64,000 bases of DNA from Noviherbaspirillum sp. UKPF54 (GCF_007874125.1 NZ_CP040128.1:4092001-4156000); one strand, 5' to 3'. Counted from the first letter of the stretch, positions 35,786 to 45,317 are shown. Notes: generated by a model not told the origin, from the sequence alone. Translations and numbers: made by a program.

Positions 35786-36757
35786 ATGATCGAATCCGCC
35801 GCCGAAGCCGCCATGTTCCCGCCCATCGAGCCCTACCGCAGCGGCTTCCTGGCGGTCGACGACATCCACACGCTGTACTGGGAAGAGTGCGGCAACCCCG
35901 ACGGCGTGCCGGTGCTGTTTTTGCACGGCGGGCCGGGCGGCGGGCTGTCTCCGCGCCAGCGCCGCTTCTTCGATCCGGCGCACTACCGCATCGTGCTGTT
36001 CGACCAGCGCGGCGCCGGCCAGTCGACGCCGCTGGGCGAATACCACAATAACACCACGCAATTGCTGATCGCCGACATCGAGCGCCTGCGCGTCATGCTC
36101 GGCATCGAACAATGGCTGGTGTTCGGCGGCTCCTGGGGCTCGACCCTGGCGCTGGCCTACGGGCAGGCCCATCCGCAATGCTGCCTGGGCTTCGTGTTGC
36201 GCGGCATTTTCCTGTGCACGCGCGCGGAAATCGACTGGTTCCTGAACGGCATCCGCTGGTTTTTCCCGGACGTGCATGCGCAATTCGCCGCGCCGATCCC
36301 GCCCGACGAACGGCGCGATCTGCTGCAGGCGTACGCGCAGCGCCTGTTTTCCGAAGACCCGGCGGTGTACATGCCGGCCGCGCGCAGCTGGAGCCGCTAC
36401 GAGGGCAGCTGCCTGTTCCTGCGGCCGGACCCGGACGCGATCGACGATTTCAGCTCCGACGCGGTAGCCCTGGGCATCGGACGGCTGGAGGCGCATTACT
36501 TCCTGCATGACGGTTTCCTGGCCGACGACCAGCTGATCCGCAACGTCGGCCGCATCCGGCACTTGCCCGCCGTGATCGTGCAGGGGCGCTACGACGTGGT
36601 GTGTCCGCCGCTGTCGGCCATGCGGCTGCATGAGGCATGGCCGGAAGCGAAGTTCCACATGGTGGCCGACGCCGGCCACTCCGGCTACGAGCCCGGCATC
36701 GCCGCGGCGCTGGTGGCGGCGACCGAGCAGTTCAAGCAGCGCCAGCGTTTCGACTGA
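35786..36757 (+). CDS. pip: Prolyl aminopeptidase
   Basis: 323 residues of the alpha/beta hydrolase S33 family. HGGPGGGLS forms the oxyanion site, DQRGAGQSTP follows, the nucleophile Ser is in GGSWGSTLALAYGQ near residue 120, the catalytic Asp in VQGRYDVVCPP and the His in DAGHSGYEP. It cleaves N-terminal proline from peptides in the cytoplasm. ATG 35786 (weak GCAGG upstream) or ATG 35813 may start it. A TACAAT -10-like element is at 35750-35755. Confidence 0.93.
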   Translation: MIESAAEAAMFPPIEPYRSGFLAVDDIHTLYWEECGNPDGVPVLFLHGGPGGGLSPRQRRFFDPAHYRIVLFDQRGAGQSTPLGEYHNNTTQLLIADIERLRVMLGIEQWLVFGGSWGSTLALAYGQAHPQCCLGFVLRGIFLCTRAEIDWFLNGIRWFFPDVHAQFAAPIPPDERRDLLQAYAQRLFSEDPAVYMPAARSWSRYEGSCLFLRPDPDAIDDFSSDAVALGIGRLEAHYFLHDGFLADDQLIRNVGRIRHLPAVIVQGRYDVVCPPLSAMRLHEAWPEAKFHMVADAGHSGYEPGIAAALVAATEQFKQRQRFD

Positions 36758-36761
36758 CGGC

Positions 36762-37373
36762 TCAGCGCTGGCGGCCGCGCGCTTCGATTTCCGATATCAC
36801 CGCCGCCACCATTCGGTGCACCTGCGCCTGCGCCAGCGGCTGGGCAATCAGCGGCGGCAAGTAAAACTTCGGCGCCAGCTCGCCGGAGTAGGTGATCAGC
36901 GTGCCGCTCTCACCCTGGCGCGTGGTTTCCGCCAGCGCCCAGTGCGCGCGGTAATACCGCAGGTCGCCCGATACCAGCGTGACATCGATCGCAGAAAACG
37001 GTCGCTCGTCCACATGCACCACCATATGCACCGTATGCGACACGAACAGAAAGCCGGCGCGGCTCACCTGCTCGATGGTTGCTTCATGCGGGCCGCGCGA
37101 GAGCACCTTGGAACGCAGCAGGTCCGGCACGAACGTTGGCAGATGCTCGTAGTCGGTCAGCACTTGCCATGCCTGCTGCGGCGGCACATGGACAAAGCCG
37201 CGCGCGTCCAGCTGGAAGGAGGGGGAACCGTGATCACTCATCGGGACGGTCGCCTGAACGGTGGACAAGGGCATCGCCTGCGCAGGAGTGCAATATTCAA
37301 TTGCAAAAAAAGCAAGCAACACCATCCCAGCAGCATAGGAAAGGCCTCTCAAGTTGCAAGGAGCACGACGCAT
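36762..37373 (-). CDS. Exported SRPBCC (polyketide cyclase/START-like) protein
   Basis: 203 residues. An N-terminal hydrophobic stretch (AAGMVLLAFFAIEY...AQA) looks like a signal peptide or anchor. The rest matches the COQ10/SRPBCC pattern: GFVHVPPQQAWQVLTDYEHLPTFVPDLLRSKVL, then ISEIEAR at the end. The fold binds hydrophobic ligands in a helix-grip cavity. A periplasmic member is less usual and its ligand is unknown. It converges with pip, four bases apart. Confidence 0.8.
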   Translation of the reverse strand: MRRAPCNLRGLSYAAGMVLLAFFAIEYCTPAQAMPLSTVQATVPMSDHGSPSFQLDARGFVHVPPQQAWQVLTDYEHLPTFVPDLLRSKVLSRGPHEATIEQVSRAGFLFVSHTVHMVVHVDERPFSAIDVTLVSGDLRYYRAHWALAETTRQGESGTLITYSGELAPKFYLPPLIAQPLAQAQVHRMVAAVISEIEARGRQR

Positions 37374-37552
37374 TTGTAACCACGGGTAAGATTGCTACCC
37401 GCTTCGTTCCAAGCTACATTAAGTTGAAGTAGAAAATATTTCGCCTGAGAAACTGGTGCAGGCAGCGCGATCCGCTTTTTCATTATGCGCGCAGCATGGC
37501 CAATCGGCCCGCAAGAGGCAGGGCGGTTTCAATCCTTCTGGAGGAGACCCTC

Positions 37553-38032
37553 ATGAAAACCAGAATCGCACTCTGTCTCGCCGCAGCAGCGCTGGCGGGG
37601 TGCGCCACGCAAGGTGACGTCGGCGGCGACAAGACCTCCGCCAAGGCGGGCCGGGGCGAAAAGAGCGCGGCGCGCGCCTCCGGTGCCATTACGCTGGAAG
37701 GCTACAAGCGCGACGTGGCGCAGCGTATTTCGCAAAACAATTCAGCCAAGGTGTATAGCGGCCGGCCGCAGGCCTTGCTGCGCTCGGTGGTCGTGCTCAG
37801 GTACGTCGTCGACGGGCGCGGCAATCTGGTCAAGAGCGAGATCGTGCGCTCCAACCACGATCGCGAAACCGAGGCGGCCGCGCTGGCAAGCCTGCGCAAC
37901 AGCGCGCCGTTTCCGCAGCCGGCGACACACCTGCTGCGTCAGGGGAAGCTGGAGATTTCGGAAACCTGGCTGTTCAATAACGACGGCCGCTTCCAGCTGC
38001 GCACCATCGCCGAGCCGCAGATGGATGGCTGA
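37553..38032 (+). CDS. Lipoprotein with TonB C-terminal-like domain
   Basis: 159 residues. MKTRIALCLAAAALAGC is a lipoprotein signal (LAGC). Residues about 50-150 resemble the TonB_C fold (RSVVVLRYVVDGRGNLVKSEIVRSNHDRETEAAALASLRNSAPFPQP). Such lipoproteins may act as energy-transfer adaptors or simply use the fold for protein binding; no ExbBD genes are close. GGAGGAG precedes ATG 37553. A small hairpin (CGGGTA/TACCCG) lies at 37383-37401 in the leader region. Confidence 0.8.
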   Translation: MKTRIALCLAAAALAGCATQGDVGGDKTSAKAGRGEKSAARASGAITLEGYKRDVAQRISQNNSAKVYSGRPQALLRSVVVLRYVVDGRGNLVKSEIVRSNHDRETEAAALASLRNSAPFPQPATHLLRQGKLEISETWLFNNDGRFQLRTIAEPQMDG

Positions 38033-38064
38033 ACGCCGGTCCCACCGCAGGAAATCTCCGCCGC

Positions 38065-38103
38065 AAATAAAAATGCCATGCACTGCAGCGGCAGCGCATG
38101 GCA
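38065..38103 (-). terminator. Terminator of the LivK-like gene
   Basis: TGCCATGC (38074-38081) pairs with GCATGGCA (38096-38103). Read on the minus strand, the stem is followed by TTTTTATTT (38065-38073). It lies just after the stop of the 38115 gene. Confidence 0.75.
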
Positions 38104-38114
38104 GTGGGGCGCGC

Positions 38115-39254
38115 CTAGCGCAGGAAGCGCCCGTCTTTCGAGATCACCGTCAGTTCGATATAGCGGTGGCCGAGGTGGTTGTTCTTGCTGTAGTTGATGG
38201 TGAAGCCGTCGTAATCCATCTTGCCCATCGATTCCAGCGATTCGATCAGGCGCTCGCGCGACAGGTTGCGGCCGGCATGGCGCAGGCCGTCGACCATCAC
38301 CTTGGCCGTGATGAAGCCGCCCATCGAGGCGAACGACCAGTTCTTGATGTCCAGCTTCTTCATCACCTGCTGGTATTCCTGCACGATGCGGCTGGTGGCC
38401 GAGAACGGGAAGGGCGATACCTGCGACACCACCACGCCCACGCCATCCTTGCCGAGCGCCTTGATCGCCGACTGCGACGCCATCACCGACAGCGCGAAGT
38501 ACTGCATGCCGACGGCGCGCTGGTTGTAGGTCTTGATGAAGTCGAACGAGGCCTTGCCGGCGGTGACCATCACGATCGCCTGCGGCGCCACCTTCATCAG
38601 CGCGTCGACCGCCTTGGAAGCGTCCGAGCCGGTGTTATCGATGCTTGCCGTGCCCGCCAGCTTCATGTTGTGGGCGGCCATGATCTGCTCCAGCGCGATC
38701 AAGCCTTCCTTGCCGAAGGCGTTGTCCTGGTACACCACGCCGATCTGCGTGATGCCGCGTACCGTCAGGTGCTCGACGATCTTTGCCAGCTCGTCGGCGT
38801 AGCTCGGGCCGACATGGAACACCAGCCGGTTGAACGGCTGGCGTACCAGGTTGGTGCCGGTCAGCGGGCCGAAGTTGGGAATGCCGACCTGCTGGATGAG
38901 CGGCATGATCGCCACGTTGGCCGGAGCGCCGAGCACGCCGAACAGCGACAGCACCTGGTCTTTCTCGACCAGCTGCTTGACGTTCATCACCGCCTTTTGC
39001 GGGTTGTAGCCGTCGTCCAGCGTAATCAGCTTGATCTTGCGGCCATGTACGCCGCCTTGCATGTTCACGTAGTCGAAGTACGCCTTGGCGCCGGCGGTCG
39101 CCTCCAGCCCCAGTTCAGCCAGCGGCCCGGTCAGCGCCGTGGTCTGCCCCAGCAGGATTTCATCGTTGGTCACGCCTTGGGCTGCTGCCGGCAGGCTGAA
39201 AGCGGCGGCAGCAGCCGCCAGCACCATGGTGCGAAATAAGCGGGAAATGGTCAT
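38115..39254 (-). CDS. ABC transporter substrate-binding protein (LivK/branched-chain type)
   Basis: 379 residues. Signal peptide MTISRLFRTMVLAAAAAAFSLPAAAQ, then the Peripla_BP_6 fold: ILLGQTTALTGPLAELG, GAKAYFDYVNMQGGVHGRKI, KQLVEKDQVLSLFGVLGAP and QIGVVYQDNAFGKEG. Family members bind branched-chain amino acids, amides, or aromatic acids in the periplasm. No permease or ATPase genes are near, so it is an orphan binding protein that may serve a transporter elsewhere or a sensor kinase. GGAGAG precedes ATG 39254. Confidence 0.92.
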   Translation of the reverse strand: MTISRLFRTMVLAAAAAAFSLPAAAQGVTNDEILLGQTTALTGPLAELGLEATAGAKAYFDYVNMQGGVHGRKIKLITLDDGYNPQKAVMNVKQLVEKDQVLSLFGVLGAPANVAIMPLIQQVGIPNFGPLTGTNLVRQPFNRLVFHVGPSYADELAKIVEHLTVRGITQIGVVYQDNAFGKEGLIALEQIMAAHNMKLAGTASIDNTGSDASKAVDALMKVAPQAIVMVTAGKASFDFIKTYNQRAVGMQYFALSVMASQSAIKALGKDGVGVVVSQVSPFPFSATSRIVQEYQQVMKKLDIKNWSFASMGGFITAKVMVDGLRHAGRNLSRERLIESLESMGKMDYDGFTINYSKNNHLGHRYIELTVISKDGRFLR

Positions 39255-39603
39255 GTTGTCTCTCCGGGGCTGGTTTTTTCTTATACAAACAAGCACGACC
39301 GTGCTCTAGATGGTTTGAATTGTCAATAGGAAAAAGTTTCTAAACGACATTGTGCGGCGCGACATCGATTTGGGCGGCAGAAGCATTGACCGGCTTGCCA
39401 TTCCTCATTGCTGCCGCGTGTAAAAGCTGCCGGCGTCGGTTACACATTTTTACATTGTCAAAAAATCTTTTCTTTTCAGTCGCTTGTCAAAGCTTCAATC
39501 GGCTCCCCGGCGGGGCGCCGCCGTTTTGTCTGAACGTGCATGCAGGCGCTGCATCCAAGCTGCTGCATTGATGATGCTGTTTAATTAACTTAAGGAGCAA
39601 TTC
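39255..39603. other. 349-bp divergent intergenic region
   Basis: Contains the promoters of the divergent LivK-like gene and Ser/Gly-rich gene. AT-rich tracts lie at about 39310-39350 and 39440-39480. No gene or stable structure was recognised. Confidence 0.4.
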
Positions 39604-40284
39604 ATGAGGTCAAAAACTATTCGATCGCTATCCTTCGTTCTGGTCGCATCGGTGTCTTCGGTCGTGTTGGCGCAAACCTCGTCCGGCACAAGTTCCTCCA
39701 CCGACAGCAGCATGTCCAGCAGCCAAAACAAGAATGACGCCGGCATGTCGGGCAGCACGGGCGCCTCCGGGATGTCCGGCAGCTCCGGCAGTTCCGGCAC
39801 CATGGGCAGCGGCGCTTCCGGCGCTTCGTCGTCCTCGCCGAGCAGCACTGCGCCGTCGTCCAGCAGCGACTCCTCCGGCAGCTCCGGCACCATGGGCAGT
39901 GGCGCTTCCGGCGCCTCGTCGTCCTCGCCGAGCAGCACCTCGCCGTCGTCCGGCAGCTCCGGCTCCATGGGCAGCGGCGCGTCCGGTTCGTCCAGCACCA
40001 CCAGCCCCGGCATGACCAGCGGTAGCGGTTCGCGTAGCGATACCTCCGGCGCCAGCAGCACCGACCAGCCAGCGGCTGCCGGCGCGGCCGGCAGCACCGA
40101 TACTGCCGGCAGCACCGACCAAACCCCGAAAAAGAAGAAGGTCAAGAAGCACAAGAAAGCCAAGAAGGCCAAGAAGTCGTCGTCTGCCCCGGCGGCTTCC
40201 GACAGCTCCGGTTCGTCCACCAGCGGCAGCGGCGCCAGCTCGTCCGGCACCTCTGGCACGAACTCGAGTGATACCGGCAAGTAA
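39604..40284 (+). CDS. Exported Ser/Gly-rich low-complexity protein
   Basis: 226 residues. Signal peptide MRSKTIRSLSFVLVASVSSVVLAQ, then about 130 residues dominated by Ser, Gly, Thr and Ala with imperfect repeats of SSGTMGSGASGASSSSPSS, a basic segment KKKKVKKHKKAKKAKK near residue 180, and a further Ser/Gly tail. It has no cysteine and should be unfolded, secreted or surface attached; the Lys block could bind anionic polymer. It shares the layout (signal, Ser/Gly region, Lys-rich block) with the 32871 protein. TAAGGAG precedes ATG 39604 and a terminator follows. Confidence 0.65.
   Translation: MRSKTIRSLSFVLVASVSSVVLAQTSSGTSSSTDSSMSSSQNKNDAGMSGSTGASGMSGSSGSSGTMGSGASGASSSSPSSTAPSSSSDSSGSSGTMGSGASGASSSSPSSTSPSSGSSGSMGSGASGSSSTTSPGMTSGSGSRSDTSGASSTDQPAAAGAAGSTDTAGSTDQTPKKKKVKKHKKAKKAKKSSSAPAASDSSGSSTSGSGASSSGTSGTNSSDTGK
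39796..40000 (+). repeat. Imperfect tandem repeat inside the Ser/Gly-rich gene
   Basis: Three imperfect copies begin at 39796, 39886 and 39961 (units of 90 and 75 bases), each starting GGC-(A/T)-CC-ATGGGCAG and encoding (T/S)MGSGASG. In-frame units suggest growth or shrinkage by slippage or recombination. Confidence 0.7.
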
Positions 40285-40304
40285 TCCATTTTGGTGCGCT
40301 TGCG

Positions 40305-40332
40305 AAAAAGCGGCTTGCGGGCCGCTTTTTTT
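40305..40332 (+). terminator. Rho-independent terminator
   Basis: AAAAAGCGGC pairs with GCCGCTTTTT around TTGCGG, ending in a run of seven T, 20 bases after the Ser/Gly-rich gene. Confidence 0.9.
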
Positions 40333-40432
40333 CATAGGCATGTTGTGTGGCGCGTGACGGCAGCATGCACGCGGTTTGTCGGCGCGGGACGAATCTGTTT
40401 TAATGGGAGTATCCACTTGGCATCGCTCAATC

Positions 40433-40978
40433 ATGAATTCCCATCCCCGTATGCTGGCCGCCGCAGCCTATTCGCGTCCCTCCAAACTGTATCGCTATTC
40501 CCAGCGCCAATGGCTGGAGCGTTCGCTGCTGCTGGGCGAGTTCCGCTTGTGCCCGGCCGGCGATGCGCCGCACGCTCAGGGCTCGCGCGAGCAGATCCTG
40601 CCCTTCGGTGCACGCCGCCATGCCCCGCAAGCCAATTACCTGACGCTGAGCCTGGCCAACGCCTGGGATGAAAGCCTGTTCGCTACCTTCGCCGGCGCCG
40701 ATTGCTGCCTGGTCGTGCATCAGGCCGAGGAATTCGGCGAGCGTATCCACCGGGCGGTGCAGCGCGCATTGCCGAGCTGGGCCGGAATTGACGCTGCCGT
40801 GTCGTACGGAGTGCCGAGCCCGCTGGGCGCGGCCTTTTCTAAAAGCAAGCAGCAGGCGGCGGAAAAGGAATGGCTGTTTGCCTGGCGTCCCATGCAGCCG
40901 GAACTGCTGGCGCATCCGCTGGTAATCCGCATCGGCAGCATCGAAGGGATTGCCGAATTGCGCAGCAGGGCGGCTTGA
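40433..40978 (+). CDS. Hypothetical protein
   Basis: 181 residues, no signal peptide or membrane helix. Segments such as YRYSQRQWLERSLLLGEFRLCPAG and NYLTLSLANAWDESLFATFAGADCCLVVHQAEEFGERI are compatible with a mixed alpha/beta cytoplasmic protein. I do not recognise the family. ATG 40433 is the probable start although no good ribosome binding site precedes it. It stands alone between the Ser/Gly-rich gene and a sensor kinase. Confidence 0.6.
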   Translation: MNSHPRMLAAAAYSRPSKLYRYSQRQWLERSLLLGEFRLCPAGDAPHAQGSREQILPFGARRHAPQANYLTLSLANAWDESLFATFAGADCCLVVHQAEEFGERIHRAVQRALPSWAGIDAAVSYGVPSPLGAAFSKSKQQAAEKEWLFAWRPMQPELLAHPLVIRIGSIEGIAELRSRAA

Positions 40979-41176
40979 GCGGCGCTGGCCGTCTCCGCGT
41001 TCTGCGCGGCTGCGAGCGAGGCGTTCGCGCTGATCTGCAATAGCTTTTGCGGCAGGCTGTTACTACACTGGCAATAGCGACGACCGGCCGACCAGTTGGA
41101 ACATGCGGCTGCCGGCGGCCGGCGTCATCGATTGCGCCAACCTGTGCCCGCGCGGGCGATCCATCTATCGACTGCA

Positions 41177-42964
41177 ATGCAACTGAAGCTGCGTGCCTCC
41201 ATCGTGCTGGCAGTCATCGTCGGTTTGCTGATCCCGGCCTCGGTCATGAGCGTGCTCACGCTGCGCCAGCTCGAAAGCGTGCTCACCCAGCGCCTGGCCG
41301 CCGATCACCAGCGCCTGGTCAATGTCCTGGCGCTGGGCATGCAGGAACCGCTATGGAACCTGAACTACGATTCCGGCCGCCCGCTGTTTGACTCGCTGTC
41401 GAGCGATGAGCGGGTGTCGGCCTTGCGGGTGCGCGACAAGAAGTTCGGGAGTTTCCTGGAGCGAGAGTTTCCGGAGCGGCAGCACGGACGCCAGTTCAGC
41501 TTGACGCGCGACGTCATATACAACGGCAATATGATCGGCTACGTGACGGTCGAGATGGACAGCAGCCAGCTCGACGAGGAAGTCGCGCGCAACCGCGCCA
41601 TTTTCGCGGTGACGGTGCTGGGCCAGTTGCTGTTGTCGCTGATATTGATCATGTTCCTGTTGCAAGCGCGGCTACTGGCGCCGATTCGCCGCCTGATGCT
41701 GGAGTCGCAGCGTCTGGCGCGGCGCGAATTGTCCGAAGCCTTCGTCTGGCACGGCAACGATGAATTGGGGCAGCTTGGCAACAGCCTCGAAAGCACGCGT
41801 CAGGCCTTGCAGTCGCTGTTCGACGAAATCGAAAGCAAGAACCGCGAGTTGCAGCGCGACATAGAGCGACGCGCCGCCACCGAACAGGAATTGCAGCGTC
41901 ATCGCAGCCACCTGGAAGAACTGGTCAAGGAACGTACCGCCGAACTGACTGTGGCCAAGGAGCGCGCCGAAGTCGCCAACCAGGCCAAGAGCGCTTTCTT
42001 GGCCAGCATGAGCCATGAATTGCGTACCCCGCTCAACGCCGTGCTGGGCTACGCGCAATTGCTCAAGCGCGATGAAAACCTGACGAAGCGCCAGATCGCT
42101 AGCTTGAACACAATTCAGCAAAGCGGTGAACACTTGCTGACCCTGATTACTGACCTGCTCGACCTGGCCAAGATCGAGGCCGGCAAGTTCGAACTGTATG
42201 AAAGCGTGGTCGACCTGCCCATGTTCCTGCAAGGGATCGTCGATATCATCCGCGTGAAGGCGGAACAGAAGGGGCTGTCCTTTGTGTGCAACGGCGCCGA
42301 GCGCGTTCCGCAAAACGTCATCCTCGACGAAAAGCGCCTGCGTCAGGTATTGCTCAACCTGCTCGGCAATGCCGTCAAGTTCACTGACCATGGCCAGATC
42401 AGTCTGCGCGTGGACGGTACGCCGCTGGACATTGGCCGGGTGCGGCTGCGCTTCGAAGTCGGCGACACCGGCGTCGGCATCCGGCGCGAACAGTTCGATG
42501 CCATTTTTGAACCGTTTGAACAGGTGGGCGAGGTGCCGCGCCGCTTCGCCGGCACCGGACTCGGCCTGTCGATCAGCCGGCAACTGGTGCGCATGATGCA
42601 CAGCGACATTCAGCTTAGCAGCGAGCCGGACAGCGGCAGCATCTTCAGCTTCGAGCTGGTGGCGGCATTGGTCGAAGCGCAGCCCGCCGGACGCGAAGCG
42701 CGCGAGATACCCATTGCTGCCGGGCTGATCAGGCGCGACGAGGCACGCCTGATCAGCCCGCCGCAGCCGGAAATGCGCCACCTGCACCAGCTTGCGCTGG
42801 CCGGCAACATGCGCGAGATCCGGCATTACGCCAAGCATCTGGCCGGGCTCGACGAGCGCTACCGGCCGTTCGCCGACAAGCTGCAGGATCTGGCTCACGA
42901 CTATCAATCCAAGGCGATTCTGACGCTGGTCGAACAGTATCTGGACCTGGACCAGGCATCCTGA
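41177..42964 (+). CDS. Membrane sensor histidine kinase
   Basis: 595 residues. Two membrane helices (residues about 8-28 and 140-162) flank a periplasmic sensor region. A HAMP-like linker and coiled coil (residues about 165-270) lead to HisKA with the phosphorylated His near 280 ([19 protein letters not shown]) and HATPase_c ([29 protein letters not shown]). The last 90 residues form a helical tail ([19 protein letters not shown]...) that resembles C-terminal extensions seen in hybrid kinases. There is no receiver domain and no regulator gene nearby, so it is an orphan kinase. ATG 41177 starts the first membrane helix. Confidence 0.9.
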   Translation: MQLKLRASIVLAVIVGLLIPASVMSVLTLRQLESVLTQRLAADHQRLVNVLALGMQEPLWNLNYDSGRPLFDSLSSDERVSALRVRDKKFGSFLEREFPERQHGRQFSLTRDVIYNGNMIGYVTVEMDSSQLDEEVARNRAIFAVTVLGQLLLSLILIMFLLQARLLAPIRRLMLESQRLARRELSEAFVWHGNDELGQLGNSLESTRQALQSLFDEIESKNRELQRDIERRAATEQELQRHRSHLEELVKERTAELTVAKERAEVANQAKSAFLASMSHELRTPLNAVLGYAQLLKRDENLTKRQIASLNTIQQSGEHLLTLITDLLDLAKIEAGKFELYESVVDLPMFLQGIVDIIRVKAEQKGLSFVCNGAERVPQNVILDEKRLRQVLLNLLGNAVKFTDHGQISLRVDGTPLDIGRVRLRFEVGDTGVGIRREQFDAIFEPFEQVGEVPRRFAGTGLGLSISRQLVRMMHSDIQLSSEPDSGSIFSFELVAALVEAQPAGREAREIPIAAGLIRRDEARLISPPQPEMRHLHQLALAGNMREIRHYAKHLAGLDERYRPFADKLQDLAHDYQSKAILTLVEQYLDLDQAS

Positions 42965-43188
42965 AGATGCGGCCTTGGCCAAGCCACCATTGCCGGCAGC
43001 GCATGACATGAGTCAAGAAACATTCGCAGGCGCGCGGCACGCCAGGCATGCTTGACGACGAAGCCTTTACATTCAGTAAATTACCTGAGATAAAGAGAGC
43101 ATGCTCTGGCCGGTCCGGTATGGGCCAGCCAGGGCCATTCCACCAATTTGCGCGCCTGCCGGCGCCGCCTTTTAAGAGGAGTATCGCC

Positions 43189-43491
43189 ATGCTGAATTCG
43201 AACGTCAAAACCGCCAGAAACGACATGAAAACCCTGATGAAGGATGCGCAGGAACTGTTCCTTGAAGCCGCCGCCACCACCGGGGCGCAAGCCGACGAGC
43301 TGCGCAACAAGGGCTTGATGATGCTCGACGCCGCAATGGAAAGGGCGCACGAAATCCAGGCCGTGGCGCTGGAAAAAGGCAAGCAAGCCGCACAGACCAC
43401 GGATGAATTCGTGCATGAGCATCCATGGAAAGCCATTGCCGTGTCGGCCGGCCTCGGCGTGCTGGTGGGCTTGCTGATTTCACGAAAGTAA
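43189..43491 (+). CDS. ElaB/YqjD/DUF883 family membrane-anchored protein
   Basis: 100 residues: an amphipathic, coiled-coil N-terminal part (MKTLMKDAQELFLEAAATTGAQADELRNKGLMMLD) and one C-terminal membrane helix (HPWKAIAVSAGLGVLVGLLISRK), the standard DUF883 layout. E. coli relatives (YqjD, ElaB) bind ribosomes and tether them to the inner membrane in stationary phase. AAGAGGAG precedes ATG 43189. It is the first gene of a yqjD-yqjE-like operon. Confidence 0.92.
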   Translation: MLNSNVKTARNDMKTLMKDAQELFLEAAATTGAQADELRNKGLMMLDAAMERAHEIQAVALEKGKQAAQTTDEFVHEHPWKAIAVSAGLGVLVGLLISRK

Positions 43492-43500
43492 TTGCTGCGC

Positions 43501-43902
43501 ATGGATAGTCAATCCTCCGGCCCGGGACCGACCGGCGCCGCCCAGCCTGGCTTGGTCGCCGGCCTGGGCGGAGTGGCGAAAAACTTGTTCGGCTTGCTGG
43601 TGAGCCGCATCGAACTGGCGGCATGCGAGCTGGGCGAGGCGCGCGACAACCTGGTGCGCCTGCTGCTGGTCGGCGCGCTGGGCGTAGTGGCATTGTGGCT
43701 GGGTGCGGCTTGCTGGACCGCGCTGGTCGTAGTGCTGGCTTGGGATGCGCTGGGCTGGAAGATCCTGCTCCTGGTGGCAATCTTTTATACCGTGCTGGCG
43801 CTGGTCGTCCTGCGGCGCGCGCAAGCCATGCTGGCGCGTGACCCGCTGTCGTTGCCGGCCACGCTGGCCGAACTGCGCGGCGACCGCGACGCGCTGCTGT
43901 GA
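43501..43902 (+). CDS. YqjE-type (phage holin-like, PF07332) membrane protein
   Basis: 133 residues. GLGGVAKNLFGLLVSRIELAACELGEARDNLVRLLLVGALG and two membrane helices (LVGALGVVALWLGAACWTALVVVLAW and ILLLVAIFYTVLALVVL) match YqjE. Despite the holin-like family name this is a chromosomal stress-operon protein, not phage lysis. Start ATG 43501 lies ten bases after the DUF883 stop; the end overlaps the next start. Confidence 0.88.
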   Translation: MDSQSSGPGPTGAAQPGLVAGLGGVAKNLFGLLVSRIELAACELGEARDNLVRLLLVGALGVVALWLGAACWTALVVVLAWDALGWKILLLVAIFYTVLALVVLRRAQAMLARDPLSLPATLAELRGDRDALL

Positions 43903-44285
43903 AGGCGCGAGGAACCGACGTGAAGCCAGCCGATCGCAAAAAACAGCTCATCGCCGAAGGCCGTCTCTATCGCGCCGAAGTGATGATCGCCAAGGAAACG
44001 GTGCGCGTCAGCCTGCAGCCGGAAACATTGGCCAGAAATGCGCTCGCGCGCGCCGGCCTCATCGCCGTCTCACTGTTGCAGAAACGAAGCGGCCTTGCCG
44101 TTTCCGGACTGAACCTGCCGGTCCTGCTGCCGTTGGCGCTGCGCGGCGTTTCTGCCCTAGCCAAGAAAAAATCCCTCCTCAAGGCGACCCTTGTTGCCGG
44201 CACCGTGGCCGGCGTCGTGGCGTTCCTGATGAAAATGAAACAAACGCCGATGAACCAAGGGCAAGAAGACGATCCGGGCAGCTGA
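43899..44285 (+). CDS. Third gene of the DUF883-YqjE operon (YqjK-like position)
   Basis: 128 residues with no clear family match. It starts at GTG 43899, overlapping the yqjE-like stop (GTGA), or at GTG 43920. The middle is basic and amphipathic (DRKKQLIAEGRLYRAEVMIAKETVRVSL), and the C-terminal half has one hydrophobic stretch (LLKATLVAGTVAGVVAFLM). It occupies the place of yqjK in enteric bacteria but sequence similarity cannot be claimed. Probably a membrane-associated partner of the two upstream proteins. Confidence 0.65.
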   Translation: MKARGTDVKPADRKKQLIAEGRLYRAEVMIAKETVRVSLQPETLARNALARAGLIAVSLLQKRSGLAVSGLNLPVLLPLALRGVSALAKKKSLLKATLVAGTVAGVVAFLMKMKQTPMNQGQEDDPGS

Positions 44286-44378
44286 CGCCGGCACCAACTT
44301 TATCGATTTGTAACTTGCCGAACTTGCATCTTCCTCGTGGGTCCAATCCTCACATTTTCACATCACGAGGGAATGCAT

Positions 44379-45143
44379 ATGCGCAATCGACTCTGCGCAG
44401 CGTCCTGCGCTTTCAAGCCAGGTTTAACGGCTCTGGCGGCGGTGCTGGCGCTCGGCGCCTGCGCCAACATGAATGAAGTTCAGCGTGGCACCGCCACCGG
44501 CGCGGGCATCGGCGCAGGCGTGGGGGCGGTACTGGGTGCCGCCACCGGCGACGGCGGCGGACGCAGGACAGCCACGGGAGCTGCCATTGGCGGCGCGGCC
44601 GGCGCCGTCATCGGCAATATCTGGTCGGCCCGCATGGAGCAGCAAAAGCGCGCCATGCAGCAGGCAACCCAGGGCACCGGCGTGCAAGTGACGCAGACGG
44701 CAGACAACCGCCTCAAGCTTGATATTCCGACCGATATCTCGTTCGACACCAACCGCTCCGACATAAAGCCGAACTTCCGGCCCGTCCTGGACAAGTTCGC
44801 CTCGACCCTGGTTGAAAATCCGTACTCCAAGATCACCATCATCGGGCATACCGACAACACCGGCAGCGACGCCATCAACGATCCCTTGTCGGTCAACCGT
44901 GCCGCCCGCACCCGGGATTACCTGGCCGCGCGCGGCGTGGCGTCCAACCGGTTCACCGTCGAGGGGCGCGGCTCGCACGAGCCCCTCGTGCCGAACGACA
45001 GCAATGCCGATCGCGCGAAGAACCGCCGTGTAGAAATCTTCGTCGCCGAGCCGCAGGCAACCGCCCAAGCGCCACAATCGTCCGGCACCGGAGCCACGCA
45101 GGGGACTGGCGCGGGCGGAGGCTATCTGCTGCCGCCGCGATAA
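44379..45143 (+). CDS. OmpA-family outer-membrane lipoprotein
   Basis: 254 residues. The signal ends LALGACANM, giving a lipidated Cys near residue 28. A glycine-zipper region follows (GAGIGAGVGAVLGAATGDGG, GAAIGGAAGAVIGN). Residues about 110-215 are the peptidoglycan-binding OmpA_C domain: ISFDTNRSDIKPNFRPVLDKFA, IGHTDNTGSDAINDPLSVNRA and NRRVEIFV. It tethers the outer membrane to the cell wall. GAGGG at 44367-44371 fits ATG 44379 better than ATG 44373. Confidence 0.92.
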   Translation: MRNRLCAASCAFKPGLTALAAVLALGACANMNEVQRGTATGAGIGAGVGAVLGAATGDGGGRRTATGAAIGGAAGAVIGNIWSARMEQQKRAMQQATQGTGVQVTQTADNRLKLDIPTDISFDTNRSDIKPNFRPVLDKFASTLVENPYSKITIIGHTDNTGSDAINDPLSVNRAARTRDYLAARGVASNRFTVEGRGSHEPLVPNDSNADRAKNRRVEIFVAEPQATAQAPQSSGTGATQGTGAGGGYLLPPR

Positions 45144-45317
45144 GCCGTGCAGCATCGGTTTTGCGCCGATGGCTACCGGGTGAAACGCGATTCAGGTACG
45201 GAGCATCCAATGAGCTGAAGGGCCTTCATGGCGCGCTCTTCAGCGAGCCGAAACGGCAGCGGAGCTGAGTACGGCGTGCATTTTCCGCAATCAGTTCGTC
45301 GTCGGAAGGAGAAACAC

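Noticed and set aside
43501..43902. Prophage remnant (holin-like annotation)
   Set aside because: The protein is a YqjE type encoded in a DUF883 operon; no other phage genes are near.
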